Source: Sulfurivermis sp040755915 (GTDB lineage Bacteria; Pseudomonadota; Gammaproteobacteria; Thiohalomonadales; Thiohalomonadaceae). From it: DNA of 64,000 bases. Location of the stretch: the NCBI GenBank assembly GCA_040755915.1, contig JBFLWM010000004.1, positions 1 through 64,000 of the forward strand, written 5' to 3'. Shown piece after piece: positions 9,277-20,384 of this stretch. The notes beneath the pieces were generated by a model. The model searched no databases. It was given only the letters and a program-made list of their open reading frames with translations, and was not told where the DNA came from. The position numbers and the translations under genes are program-made. How positions within the stretch are numbered: the first letter of the stretch is position 1; each line of letters opens with the position of its first letter.

Positions 9277-9298
9277 GGGCGTTGGACCGGCGCTGTCC

Positions 9299-10018
9299 AT
9301 GGAGCTGATCCGGCCCGACTGGCCCGCCCCGTCCCGGGTCCATGCCTGCACCAGCACGCGTCTGGGCGGGGTGAGCACGGGACCCTATGCCAGCTTCAAC
9401 CTGGGTGACCATGTGGGTGACGATCCGGCCTGCGTGGCCGAGAACCGCACTCGCCTGCGCAATGAACTGCAACTGCCGGCGGAACCGCTATGGCTGACCC
9501 AGGTGCACGGTATCGCGGTAGCCGAGGGACGGGGCGGCTGTGCCGATGCCAGCGTGGCCTTCGCGCCGGGGACGGTGTGCACGGTGATGACCGCCGACTG
9601 TCTGCCACTGCTGCTGTGCGACCGTGCCGGTACGCGGGTGGCGGCGGTGCATGCCGGTTGGCGCGGCCTGCTGGCCGGGGTGATCGAGGCGGCCGTGGAG
9701 CGCCTGGGTGCCCCGGCCGCCGAGCTGCTGGTCTGGCTCGGGCCGGCCATCGGGCCGCAGGCCTTCGAGGTGGGGGACGAGGTGCGCACGGCATTCACGG
9801 CGGAGGATACGGCGGCAACAGCGGCATTCCGCCCCTCGCCGGGCGGGCGCTGGCTGGCGGATCTCTATGCCCTGGCGCGCTTGCGTCTGGCGCGCTGCGG
9901 CGTAAATGCCGTCTATGGCGGAGAACTGTGTACCTTCAGTGATGCAAGGCGTTTTTACTCCTATCGCCGCGACGGCGTCACCGGGCGCATGGCGAGCCTG
10001 ATCTGGCTTGCGGTATGA
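9299..10018 (+). CDS. pgeF: Peptidoglycan editing factor PgeF (laccase-domain family)
   Basis: A 239-residue member of the YfiH/DUF152 family, which removes misincorporated L-Ser in place of L-Ala from peptidoglycan precursors in E. coli. Metal-ligand motifs are visible: TADCLPLLL, HAGWRGLLAG and the C-terminal CTFSDARRFYSYRRDG. The ATG at 9299 is preferred because the protein then begins MELIRPDWPAP, aligned with family starts. Located directly after rluD. Confidence 0.93.
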   Translation: MELIRPDWPAPSRVHACTSTRLGGVSTGPYASFNLGDHVGDDPACVAENRTRLRNELQLPAEPLWLTQVHGIAVAEGRGGCADASVAFAPGTVCTVMTADCLPLLLCDRAGTRVAAVHAGWRGLLAGVIEAAVERLGAPAAELLVWLGPAIGPQAFEVGDEVRTAFTAEDTAATAAFRPSPGGRWLADLYALARLRLARCGVNAVYGGELCTFSDARRFYSYRRDGVTGRMASLIWLAV

Positions 10019-10041
10019 TGCTTCTCCTTCCCTCGGACTGA

Positions 10042-10833
10042 ATGAACAGCATGGCGCTTCTGGCCTGGATCATCGTTTTCTCCCTTATCGGCGGCGTACT
10101 GAGTGTGGCGGCGGCCGGGCTGTTCCTGCTCATCCCGGAACCACGTCGCGCGCGCCTCCTGCCCCATGCGGTGAGCTTCGCCATCGGCGCCCTGCTCGGC
10201 GCGGCGTTTCTTGCCCTGCTGCCCCATGCCATCGAAGGGGAAGGCGTGACCGATGTGCACCACATCACCATGACGGTGCTGTTCGGCATCCTCGGCTTCT
10301 TTCTGCTGGAGAAGATGGTGCTGTGGCGCCACTGTCACAGCAGTCATTGCGAGGCGCATGGCATCGAGCATGTACATGATCGCCACGCCGCCGCCGGCCA
10401 CCTGATCCTCATCGGCGACGGCATCCACAACTTCGTCGACGGCGTGCTCATCGCCGCGGCCTTCCTCACCGACATCCATCTCGGCGTCGTCACCGCCCTG
10501 GCGGTGGCCGCGCACGAAATCCCGCAGGAGGTGGGCGACTTCGCCATCCTGCTGCACAGCGGGTTCAGCCGTGCCCGTGCCCTGCTGTTCAACCTGCTGT
10601 CCAGTCTGACCACGGTGATCGGCGCGTTGCTGGGCTACTTCAGCCTGAGCGGCATGGAGCATGTGGTGCCCTTTATTTTGGCCATTGCCGCCGCCAGTTT
10701 TATCTACATTGCGGTGGCCGATCTGATCCCCGGGCTGCACCGCCGCCTGCACATCGAGGCGACGGCCCAGCAGCTGGCCCTGATCGGCGCCGGTGTGGCG
10801 GTGATCTTCATCGCCCATTCCACCCTGCATTGA
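10042..10833 (+). CDS. ZIP-family divalent metal transporter
   Basis: Polytopic inner-membrane protein of 263 residues with about eight hydrophobic segments. The two metal-binding ZIP motifs are present: HNFVDG at 129-134 and HEIPQE at 158-163. A histidine-rich cytoplasmic loop lies between (about 95-120). Zinc is the usual substrate, but iron or manganese transport cannot be excluded. Confidence 0.9.
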   Translation: MNSMALLAWIIVFSLIGGVLSVAAAGLFLLIPEPRRARLLPHAVSFAIGALLGAAFLALLPHAIEGEGVTDVHHITMTVLFGILGFFLLEKMVLWRHCHSSHCEAHGIEHVHDRHAAAGHLILIGDGIHNFVDGVLIAAAFLTDIHLGVVTALAVAAHEIPQEVGDFAILLHSGFSRARALLFNLLSSLTTVIGALLGYFSLSGMEHVVPFILAIAAASFIYIAVADLIPGLHRRLHIEATAQQLALIGAGVAVIFIAHSTLH

Positions 10834-10849
10834 GAGACGGAGCGACACC

Positions 10850-11371
10850 ATGAATCACTGGTACATGCTGACCCTGGTGGGCAAGGACCGGCCCGGTATC
10901 GTGGCCAAGGTGACGGCGGCGCTGTATGACGGCGGCTGCAACCTGGGTGAGGCGTCGATGATGCGCCTGGGCGGCAACTTCACCATCATGCTGATGGTGG
11001 ACTTCGAGCGTTCCAGCAAGGCGCTCACCGATCTCATCGGCCCGGTGGCCGAGTCGCTGGACCTGCACCTGCACCTGGATCGCATCGAGGGCCGGCTGCA
11101 CCAGCATGTGGAACCGGACGTGCGCATCACCGTCTACGGTGCCGATCGTGCCGGCATCGTCGCCCGGGTGACCGGCGCCCTGGCCGAGGCCGGCCTCAAT
11201 ATCACCGACCTGGAATCGATGGTGGGCGGCAGCGAGGACAAGCCCATCTACGTGATGCAGATCGAGGGTATCGCGGCGGAAGGTATCGAGTCCCTGCAGG
11301 CGGCGGTGGACGTGATCCGCAAGGACGGCGTGGAGGCCCACCTGGAACCGATCGTCACGATGATCGGCTGA
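10850..11371 (+). CDS. Tandem ACT-domain regulator, GcvR-like
   Basis: A 173-residue protein made of two ACT domains (about 5-80 and 90-165). Each begins with the typical small-molecule pattern, LVGKDRPGIVAKVT and VYGADRAGIVARVT. The architecture is that of the glycine cleavage repressor GcvR. No enzyme domain is present, so a regulatory role is likely; the ligand is unknown. It lies 16 nt after the ZIP gene and 11 nt before def. Confidence 0.82.
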   Translation: MNHWYMLTLVGKDRPGIVAKVTAALYDGGCNLGEASMMRLGGNFTIMLMVDFERSSKALTDLIGPVAESLDLHLHLDRIEGRLHQHVEPDVRITVYGADRAGIVARVTGALAEAGLNITDLESMVGGSEDKPIYVMQIEGIAAEGIESLQAAVDVIRKDGVEAHLEPIVTMIG

Positions 11372-11382
11372 GCGGGCGTGCC

Positions 11383-11886
11383 ATGGCCATACTTGAAATA
11401 CTCACCTATCCCGACGAGCGCCTGAAGCAGGAATCGCAGCCGGTCGAGAACTTCGACGATGAGCTGCGCGCATTCCTCGCCGATCTGGAGGCGACCATGC
11501 TGGCCGGTCCCGGCGGCGTCGGCATCGCCGCGCCGCAGGTGGGCCGCTTCCAGCGCATCGTCATCGTCGACTGTTCGCGCACGCGCAAGCCGGTACCCAA
11601 CCACGGCCGGCTGTTCATCATCAATCCGGAGATCACCGCCTGGGAGGGCATGGCCAGCGGCCGCGAGGGCTGCATGTCGGTGCCGGACTACACCGGCAAC
11701 GTGATCCGCGCCGAGAAGATCTCGCTGCAGTATTACGACCCGCAGGGCAAGGTGCAGCAGCTGGATGCCGAGGGCTACGAGGCGCGCGCCATCCAGCACG
11801 AAATCGATCACCTCGACGGCCTGCTGTTCCTCGATCGCCTGGTGAGCCGGCGCAACGATCTGTTTCGGCGCAAGGTCTACCAATAG
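11383..11886 (+). CDS. def: Peptide deformylase
   Basis: Fe2+-dependent hydrolase that removes the N-formyl group from nascent proteins. All three motifs are intact in 167 residues: GVGIAAPQ (45-52), EGCMS (95-99, Cys ligand) and HEIDH (139-143, two His ligands and catalytic Glu). It is not next to fmt here, so this may be a second deformylase gene. Confidence 0.95.
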   Translation: MAILEILTYPDERLKQESQPVENFDDELRAFLADLEATMLAGPGGVGIAAPQVGRFQRIVIVDCSRTRKPVPNHGRLFIINPEITAWEGMASGREGCMSVPDYTGNVIRAEKISLQYYDPQGKVQQLDAEGYEARAIQHEIDHLDGLLFLDRLVSRRNDLFRRKVYQ

Positions 11887-11892
11887 TCACAG

Positions 11893-12011
11893 GTACGAGA
11901 TGCGAGGGGCGAGGGACGAGGAATGAGTTCGCTGCGCTCACCGTTGATTTGTGAAACGACCGTGCGCACAGCGCGCACCTACCCTCGTACCTTGTCCCCC
12001 GTATCTCGTCC
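11893..12011. repeat. Inverted repeat with 7-bp-unit arms, locus 1
   Basis: The left arm (11893-11927) reads as five 7-mers: GTACGAG, ATGCGAG, GGGCGAG, GGACGAG, GAATGAG. The right arm (11984-12011) holds four on the opposite strand sense: CTCGTAC, CTTGTCC, CCCGTAT, CTCGTCC. A small GTGCGC/GCGCAC hairpin sits in the centre. The arms are roughly complementary, so the whole can fold as a long imperfect hairpin between def and the acyltransferase gene. Confidence 0.8.
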
Positions 12012-12017
12012 CTGCGC

Positions 12018-12722
12018 ATGAACCCCTGGAGCCTGGCCGTACTCGCACTCTCCGCGCTCCTGCTGGCCTGGCTTGGGCACCGCACTCTCCGTGCGCTGGA
12101 TCGCGCGCATATCGCCGACTGGGGCGGGCGCTGGGTGAACCGCATCGACGGTTTCAACCGCCTGTTCTGCCATCGCTTCCACCGCCTCGCCGCCGATAAC
12201 CTGCCGCTACCCGAGTCCGGTCCGGCGCTGGTGGTGGCCAATCATGTCTCCGGCCTGGACCCGTTGCTGTTGTGCGCCGCCAGCCGCCGTCCGCTGCGTT
12301 TCATCATCGCCGCCGAGCAGTATCACCGTTTCGGCCTGCACTGGCTGTTCCGCGCCGCCGGCTGCATCCCGGTGGATCGCAGCGGCCGGCCCGAGCGCGC
12401 CTTCCGCGAGGCCCTCAAGGCGCTTGCCGCCGGCGAGGTGGTGGCGCTGTTTCCCCACGGCGCCATCCATCTCGACAGCGAACCGCCCAAGCCGCTCAAG
12501 CGCGGCGTGGCGCGGCTGGCGCAGCTGGCCGATTGTCCGGTCTATCCGGTGCGGCTTGAGGGTATCCGGGGCGAGGGGCAGGTGGTGCTGGCGGCCTTCC
12601 GCCGCGGCCAGCCGCGCCTGACCAGCCACGCCCCCATCAATTGCCACCAGCTCAGTGACGGCGACTGCCTGCGCTACATCTCCGCATACATCGAGCCCCA
12701 TCGCCACCCGATTCCCTCTTGA
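12018..12722 (+). CDS. PlsC-like 1-acyl-sn-glycerol-3-phosphate acyltransferase
   Basis: Membrane-associated acyltransferase of 234 residues. An N-terminal hydrophobic helix (4-20) precedes the catalytic HX4D motif (NHVSGLD, His76 and Asp81). VDRS and a FPHGAIH segment replace the more usual FPEGTRS. Lysophosphatidate is the expected acceptor, but a lyso-ornithine or other lysolipid acceptor is possible. The stop codon overlaps the heat-shock-like promoter of clpB. Confidence 0.82.
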   Translation: MNPWSLAVLALSALLLAWLGHRTLRALDRAHIADWGGRWVNRIDGFNRLFCHRFHRLAADNLPLPESGPALVVANHVSGLDPLLLCAASRRPLRFIIAAEQYHRFGLHWLFRAAGCIPVDRSGRPERAFREALKALAAGEVVALFPHGAIHLDSEPPKPLKRGVARLAQLADCPVYPVRLEGIRGEGQVVLAAFRRGQPRLTSHAPINCHQLSDGDCLRYISAYIEPHRHPIPS

Positions 12723-12746
12723 AGCGTAGGTGTACCGGCCCCATTT
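12718..12746 (+). promoter_or_regulatory. Putative sigma-32 promoter of clpB
   Basis: CTTGAAG, a 14-nt spacer and CCCCATTT match the RpoH consensus (CTTGAAA then CCCCATNT) at 14 of the 15 positions. It begins 72 nt upstream of the clpB start, overlaps the end of the acyltransferase gene and points towards clpB, a known heat-shock gene. Confidence 0.75.
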
Positions 12747-12789
12747 CTGGAGCCAATCGAAACTTGAAACTGACAAGAGGTTTCTTCCC

Positions 12790-15438
<2,649 letters not shown>

Positions 15439-15526
15439 TGGCAGAGCCCGGCTCTGCGGGTGATGTGCCACAATGCACCGGTACATCGTTCGCCCGCGGA
15501 GCGGGCACCTGCGAATGAAATAGACC

Positions 15527-16336
15527 ATGCAACGCATAAAACCCTGGTGGGGCGACTTCGAGCTGGCGGAAGGGACCGCGGGATGCTGGACCATCGGACC
15601 GGCCCGGCTGTATGTCGAACATCGGCCACACGAATGGCGCATCGGCTATCTGCTGGATGAGGCGGCAGAGGCCAGTGCCGTGCAGTTGGGACTTCCCCTG
15701 GGGCAAATGCCCGCCCAGGCACGGCTCAGCCGTTACAGTTTCCAGGTGCCGGCGGCGCAGCTGTCGCTGCGGCCGTTGCTGGCCGATCGACCGGTGCTGT
15801 CGCGCCCCGATGTGAACCTGTTCATCCCGCCGGCACAGTCCATCCAGCTCTACGTCAGTACACCGCTGTGGGTGCAGGTGCGCGCACAGGGTGAGTTGTT
15901 GCAGGAGCAGGCGGTGGTGCGTCCCTCGGATACCTGGTCCGGCCCCACGACGCGGCCGGGTGGTCTGGCCTATGCCGCCTCCACCATGGCGCGCACCAGC
16001 CTGGACGACTTTCCCTACAGCGCATGGCGGGCGGTGACACCACTGCGCATCACCAACCGCGGTACCGACATGGCGGCGGTGGAGCGCCTGCATCTGCCCG
16101 TGCCGTTCCTGTCGCTGTATCAGGCGGTCGACGGCACCCTGTGGACCCAGGCCGTGGAGCTGACGCGCAGTGGCGATGAGGTGCTGGAGCTGGAGCGTAT
16201 GGGCAGTGAGGCGCCGCTGGAGGCCGGGGACAGTGTTTTGCTGAGTGAACCGCGTCGTCGCGCCGATCGCGGCCTGCTGAGCAAGGCCTTCGGCACCCTG
16301 TTCGGTCGCGGAGGGAGTGACGATGGAATGGATTGA
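15527..16336 (+). CDS. DUF432-like protein encoded with a mechanosensitive channel
   Basis: A 269-residue soluble-looking protein with no signal peptide or clear membrane segment. The WRIGYLLDE start region and the YVSTPLWVQV, W-G-P and PLRITNRG segments suggest a beta-rich protein. I recall a DUF432 family found beside MscS genes and think this belongs to it, without a search. Its 3' end overlaps the mscS reading frame by 14 nt, implying coupled translation and possibly a partner or modulator of the channel. The first 88 nt after clpB hold no other gene. Confidence 0.6.
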   Translation: MQRIKPWWGDFELAEGTAGCWTIGPARLYVEHRPHEWRIGYLLDEAAEASAVQLGLPLGQMPAQARLSRYSFQVPAAQLSLRPLLADRPVLSRPDVNLFIPPAQSIQLYVSTPLWVQVRAQGELLQEQAVVRPSDTWSGPTTRPGGLAYAASTMARTSLDDFPYSAWRAVTPLRITNRGTDMAAVERLHLPVPFLSLYQAVDGTLWTQAVELTRSGDEVLELERMGSEAPLEAGDSVLLSEPRRRADRGLLSKAFGTLFGRGGSDDGMD

Positions 16337-17126
16337 AGGCTTCGACTGGCTGGCGGCGCTGCGCGCCGGCATCATCCTGCTGGTGGGCTGGGGGCTGGCC
16401 AAGGTCGCCAGTCTGGCGGCGGGGCGCGCGGCGCGACGCTATACCGCGGCACAGGAGACCATGCTGGTGCAGCGCGTGGTTTTTTACGGCGTCCTGGCAA
16501 TCAGTGTGGTCACCGCGCTGCAGCAGATGGGCTTCAATCTCGGCGTGTTGCTCGGTGCCGCCGGCATACTCACCGTGGCGGTGGGCTTCGCCTCGCAGAC
16601 CTCCGCCTCCAACCTGATCAGCGGCCTGTTTCTCATCGGCGAGCGCGCCTTCGTAGTGGGCGACACCATCAAGGTGGGCAATACCACCGGCGAGGTGCTG
16701 TCCATCGACCTGCTGTCGGTGAAGCTGCGCACGCCGGATAACCTGTTTGTGCGCGTACCCAACGAGACGATGATCAAGGCGGAGATCACCAATCTCACAC
16801 GGTTCCCTGTCCGCCGCCTCGACCTGCTGCTCGGTGTCAACTACAAGGAGGACATGGGCAAGGTGCAGCACGTGCTGCAGGAGGTGGCGGAGCGCAACCC
16901 GCTTTGCCTGATGGAACCGGCGCCGCTGTTCATCTTCACCGGCTTCGGTGACTCGGCGATGAATCTGCAGTTCTCGGTGTGGGCGGTGCGGGAAAATTTT
17001 CTCGAATTGCGCAACACCATTCAGCAGGAGATCAAGCAGGCCTTCGACGCCAACGGCATCGACATTCCCTATCCGCAGCGCGTGCTGCATCTGGCCGACC
17101 CGGTGACGGTGCGACAGCAAACGTAG
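16323..17126 (+). CDS. MscS-family mechanosensitive ion channel
   Basis: Small-conductance mechanosensitive channel, 267 residues. Transmembrane helices lie at about 12-32, 52-75 and 78-105; the last is the Gly/Ala-rich pore helix (LLGAAGILTVAVGFASQTSASNL). The MscS beta domain follows (GDTIKVGNTTGEV, RTPDNLFVRVPNETMI). The ATG at 16323 sits 8 nt after GGAGG; a GTG 6 nt earlier is an alternative. The TAG stop begins GTAGGATGGGC, like the end of a repeat family in this window. Confidence 0.92.
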   Translation: MEWIEGFDWLAALRAGIILLVGWGLAKVASLAAGRAARRYTAAQETMLVQRVVFYGVLAISVVTALQQMGFNLGVLLGAAGILTVAVGFASQTSASNLISGLFLIGERAFVVGDTIKVGNTTGEVLSIDLLSVKLRTPDNLFVRVPNETMIKAEITNLTRFPVRRLDLLLGVNYKEDMGKVQHVLQEVAERNPLCLMEPAPLFIFTGFGDSAMNLQFSVWAVRENFLELRNTIQQEIKQAFDANGIDIPYPQRVLHLADPVTVRQQT

Positions 17127-17160
17127 GATGGGCGCGCCGCGCTTCGCCGATCCGGCGTTT

Positions 17161-18399
17161 TCAACCCAGCAGCTGCAACACGTCGGCAACGTCGTTGCGC
17201 GCCTCTTGCAGTACCTGCGCTGCGATCTCTCCATCCAGCCTGCCGCGGGCCAGCTTGTGCCAGGCCGGCAGCTGCATGGTGTGCTCCAGCCGCTCCGGCT
17301 GTTCCTCGCCCAGCAGCAGTTGCTGGGCGATGACGATGACATCGGTGTACTCGGCCTGCGGCACCGGGTCACGTTGCCAGTCCTCCGCCTCCAGGGCGAT
17401 GGCAACGGTCTCGTTGCCGAACTTCCACTGCCGCAGCACCATCGCGCCGACCTGGCCGCGCAGGGCGGCAATCGCCTCGTCCAGCATGCCGGCATCCCGT
17501 GCCAGTGCCGGTTCGCGGCTGGCGTAATTGATCACCGGCAGGGCGCCGATGTCGTGCAGCAGTCCGGCGAGCAGGGCGCGGTCCTTGTCCAGCCCCGGTG
17601 TCATGCCGGCCAGCACATAGCTGATGGCGCCCACCAGCACGCTGTGCTGCCACAGTGAGCGCATGCGTTGTTGCAGCAGGGATGAGGTGGTGTGGAACAG
17701 TTCGCGCAGGGTGTAGGCCAGCACCAGATCGCGGGTGGTGCCGAGGCCGAGGAACATCACCGCGCCCTTGCAGGTATTGATGGGGGTCTGCACGCCGTAC
17801 AGCGGACTGTTGGCGGCCTGCACCAGGCGCGCGGCCAGGACCGGATCGGCCTGAATCAGATGCGCGACCTCATTGGCGTCGCAGTCGGGGTCCTGCACCG
17901 CCTCGCGCACGCGCACCGCGACGTCGGGCAGATGGGGCAGCTGCAGGGCATCGGCGAGGTAATCACGGAAGATGGTGTGAAACAGGCGCTGGCGCGGTTC
18001 TTCCGCGTCGGCAGTGATCTCCTCCAGCCGATAACTGTCGGGCGTGGCGGCGCGCGACAATACCTCCAGCAGCGTGGTGTTGAAACGGATGTAGCGTACG
18101 CGATCGACCGCAGTGGCGGTGGCGGTGTGCGGCTGCACGTTGTTGAGCGGCTGTCGCGCGGCAATGCTGTCGCCGCGCAGCAGTTCACGACGGCTGTCGG
18201 GCCAGTCCAGTTGCACGGTGCCGTCCAGCAGATAGAAGGTCCAGGGATCACTGTGGCCGCGCAGGAACAGGCGGCGGCCCGGATGCGATTCTTCGATCTG
18301 CGTTTTCTGGGCCAGTTCGTCCAGTTCGGCAGCGCCGAATTGATCGATGGGGTGCAGGGTCTGCAGATAGCGGCGGATGGCGGGAATGGCGTCGGTCAT
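17161..18399 (-). CDS. HDOD-domain regulator with N-terminal cyclic-nucleotide-binding-like domain
   Basis: A 412-residue signalling protein. The N-terminal part (about 10-140) has the cupin-like pattern of a CRP/cNMP-binding domain (PGRRLFLRGHSDPWTFYLLDGTVQL). The C-terminal part (about 165-370) is an HDOD domain (LPHLPDVAVRVREAVQDPD, AARLVQAANSPLYG, LLHDIGALPVINY). HDOD proteins take part in c-di-GMP and stress signalling without intact HD catalysis. The nucleotide ligand is unknown. It is encoded just downstream of hypE on the same strand, 23 nt away. Confidence 0.85.
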   Translation of the reverse strand: MTDAIPAIRRYLQTLHPIDQFGAAELDELAQKTQIEESHPGRRLFLRGHSDPWTFYLLDGTVQLDWPDSRRELLRGDSIAARQPLNNVQPHTATATAVDRVRYIRFNTTLLEVLSRAATPDSYRLEEITADAEEPRQRLFHTIFRDYLADALQLPHLPDVAVRVREAVQDPDCDANEVAHLIQADPVLAARLVQAANSPLYGVQTPINTCKGAVMFLGLGTTRDLVLAYTLRELFHTTSSLLQQRMRSLWQHSVLVGAISYVLAGMTPGLDKDRALLAGLLHDIGALPVINYASREPALARDAGMLDEAIAALRGQVGAMVLRQWKFGNETVAIALEAEDWQRDPVPQAEYTDVIVIAQQLLLGEEQPERLEHTMQLPAWHKLARGRLDGEIAAQVLQEARNDVADVLQLLG

Positions 18400-18422
18400 G
18401 GTCTCGGCTGTATGGGCTGCGT

Positions 18423-19424
18423 TCAGCAGATACGCGGCAGCGGATCATCCTCCAGTTCTTCCAGCAGGCGTTCGCCGCCCAGCAGCGTTTGCAGGACCAC
18501 GTGACGGTGACCTGTTTCCAGCGTACCGATGATTGCTGCTGCATTACCCTGCGGCAGCATGCGCCAGCGCTGTAGCGCCACTTCCGCCGCCGCGGCCTCG
18601 ACCACCGCCACGACGCGGCCCTCGCAGGCCAGGTAGTAGGGGTCGTAGCCCAGCATGTCGCACACCGCGCGCACCGGGTCGCGCACCGGGATCCGTTCCT
18701 CGTGCAGGCGCACACCGAGCTGGCAGGCGCGGGTTATTTCGTGTGCCACGGTGGCGAGGCCGCCGCGGGTGGGGTCGCGCATGAAGCGCAGGCCGGGCAG
18801 ATCGTGCAGCGCCGCCGTGAGCGGGTAGACACAGGCGGCATCCGATTGCAGGTCGCCGCGCAGGCCGAACTGCTCGCGCGCCAGCATGACCGCCGTGCCG
18901 TGATCCCCCACCGGGCCGCTGACCAGCAGCACGTCACCGGCGCGGATTTGTGCCAGGCCCAATTGCAGTTCGGGGCGACGCACGCCGACACCGGTGGTGG
19001 CGAGATACAGGCCGCTGCCTTCGCCGCGCGGCACCACCTTGGTGTCGCCCGCCACCACGCGCACCCTGGCCTCGCGCGCGGCCCGGGCCAGCGAGGCCAC
19101 CAGCCGTTCCAGGGTGGTGAAAGGCAGGCCTTCCTCGATGAAGGCATTGACGGTGAGATACAGCGGGGTGGCGCCGGCCACTGCCAGATCGTTGACCGTG
19201 CCGTGCACCGCCAGGGCGCCGATGTCGCCGCCGGGAAACTCCAGCGGCTTGACGGTGAAGCCGTCGGTGGTGATGAACAGGTCGCCGGGCGGCACGGTGA
19301 TGTGTGCCGCATCGACCTGGACATCCAGCGCCGGGTCGGCGAGGTGGCGGGCGAACACTCCCTCGATCAGTTCGCGCATGTGGCGCCCGCCGTTGCCGTG
19401 GGCCAGGGTGATGTGTTCGCTCAT
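18423..19424 (-). CDS. hypE: Hydrogenase maturation factor HypE
   Basis: Dehydrates the C-terminal thiocarboxamide made by HypF to a thiocyanate, the source of CN ligands for the NiFe site. The 333-residue protein shows the N-terminal HGNGGRHM, DGF and AVHGTVNDLAVAGA motifs of the PurM/AIR synthase fold, and ends in the diagnostic PRIC whose final Cys is modified. The chosen ATG removes 23 unconserved residues. It stands apart from the other hyp genes, 12 kb from hypD. Confidence 0.95.
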   Translation of the reverse strand: MSEHITLAHGNGGRHMRELIEGVFARHLADPALDVQVDAAHITVPPGDLFITTDGFTVKPLEFPGGDIGALAVHGTVNDLAVAGATPLYLTVNAFIEEGLPFTTLERLVASLARAAREARVRVVAGDTKVVPRGEGSGLYLATTGVGVRRPELQLGLAQIRAGDVLLVSGPVGDHGTAVMLAREQFGLRGDLQSDAACVYPLTAALHDLPGLRFMRDPTRGGLATVAHEITRACQLGVRLHEERIPVRDPVRAVCDMLGYDPYYLACEGRVVAVVEAAAAEVALQRWRMLPQGNAAAIIGTLETGHRHVVLQTLLGGERLLEELEDDPLPRIC

Positions 19425-19491
19425 GATGGCTATGCGTCGCAGGAGTTTGGTGTAGGCTAACCCGGAAGCCTGTTGCGGGAAAGTACCACGC

Positions 19492-19851
19492 ATGGTCTAT
19501 CAGTTGTTGGCCGATCTGGTTCTGCTGCTGCACGCCGCCTTCATCCTGTTCGTGGTGCTGGGCGGCCTGCTGGTATGGCGCTGGCCACGGCTGGCGTGGG
19601 TGCAACTGCCGGCGGCGGCCTGGGGCACGGCCATCGCCATGTTTGGCTGGTATTGTCCGCTGACGCCGCTGGAAAACCACTGGCGCCGGCTCGCCGGACA
19701 GCAGGGCTACGATACCGGCTTCATCCAGCACTATCTGTTGTCGTTCATCTACCCGGAAGGGCTCACGCGCCCCGTGCAAGTGGCCATGGGGCTCGGGGTG
19801 ATCGTGATTACGGGCGTGATCTACGCCTTGCTGTGGCGGAGACATCGATGA
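19492..19851 (+). CDS. DUF2784 integral membrane protein
   Basis: A 119-residue protein with about four hydrophobic helices. The W-rich pattern (LVWRWPRLAWVQLPAAAWG, FGWYCPLTPLENH) and a GYDTGFIQHYL segment fit the DUF2784 family. Function unknown. Its stop codon overlaps the next gene's start (ATGA), which links it to lipid synthesis. Confidence 0.8.
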   Translation: MVYQLLADLVLLLHAAFILFVVLGGLLVWRWPRLAWVQLPAAAWGTAIAMFGWYCPLTPLENHWRRLAGQQGYDTGFIQHYLLSFIYPEGLTRPVQVAMGLGVIVITGVIYALLWRRHR

Positions 19852-20384
19852 ATCTGCCCAACCTGTTGAGCCTGCTGCGCCTGCTGGCAACGCCGGTGAT
19901 GTTGTGGTTCGCCTGGCATGGGCAGCACGAAGCCTTTCTGTGGTTGATGCTCGCCGCGTGGCTTAGCGATGCCCTGGACGGCTGGCTGGCGCGGCGCCTG
20001 AACCAGCGCACCGCGTTGGGCGCGCGCCTGGACAGCTGGGGCGATCTCGCCTTTTATACCGCACTCAGTCTCGGCGCCTGGTGGCTGTGGCCGGAGCGCC
20101 TGCGCGCGGAAGGCGTCGCCATCGTGGCCATCATCACCAGTTATCTGCTCCCCGCGGTGATCGGATTCATCAAATTCCGTCAGTTGCCCAGCTATCACAC
20201 CCGGGCGGTGAAGGTGGCCGCAGTAGTGACAGCTATGGGCGTCATCGGCCTGTTGTTCTTCGATCTCGGTTGGCCACTGCGCCTGGCGGCACTGGTGTGT
20301 GCCTATGCGGCGCTGGAGGAGGTTGCCATCACCCTCAGGCTGCGCACGCTGCGTTCGAACATCCGCAGCTATTGGCAGGTTTGA
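19848..20384 (+). CDS. CDP-alcohol phosphatidyltransferase family enzyme
   Basis: Inner-membrane enzyme of 178 residues. The family active site D-x2-DG-x2-AR-x8-G-x3-D-x3-D is complete at Asp41, Asp44, Gly58, Asp62 and Asp66. Several hydrophobic helices follow. Substrate is not evident; glycerophosphate, inositol phosphate or another alcohol is possible. It is one of three such enzymes in the window. The ATG was chosen for overlap with the DUF2784 stop. Confidence 0.85.
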   Translation: MNLPNLLSLLRLLATPVMLWFAWHGQHEAFLWLMLAAWLSDALDGWLARRLNQRTALGARLDSWGDLAFYTALSLGAWWLWPERLRAEGVAIVAIITSYLLPAVIGFIKFRQLPSYHTRAVKVAAVVTAMGVIGLLFFDLGWPLRLAALVCAYAALEEVAITLRLRTLRSNIRSYWQV

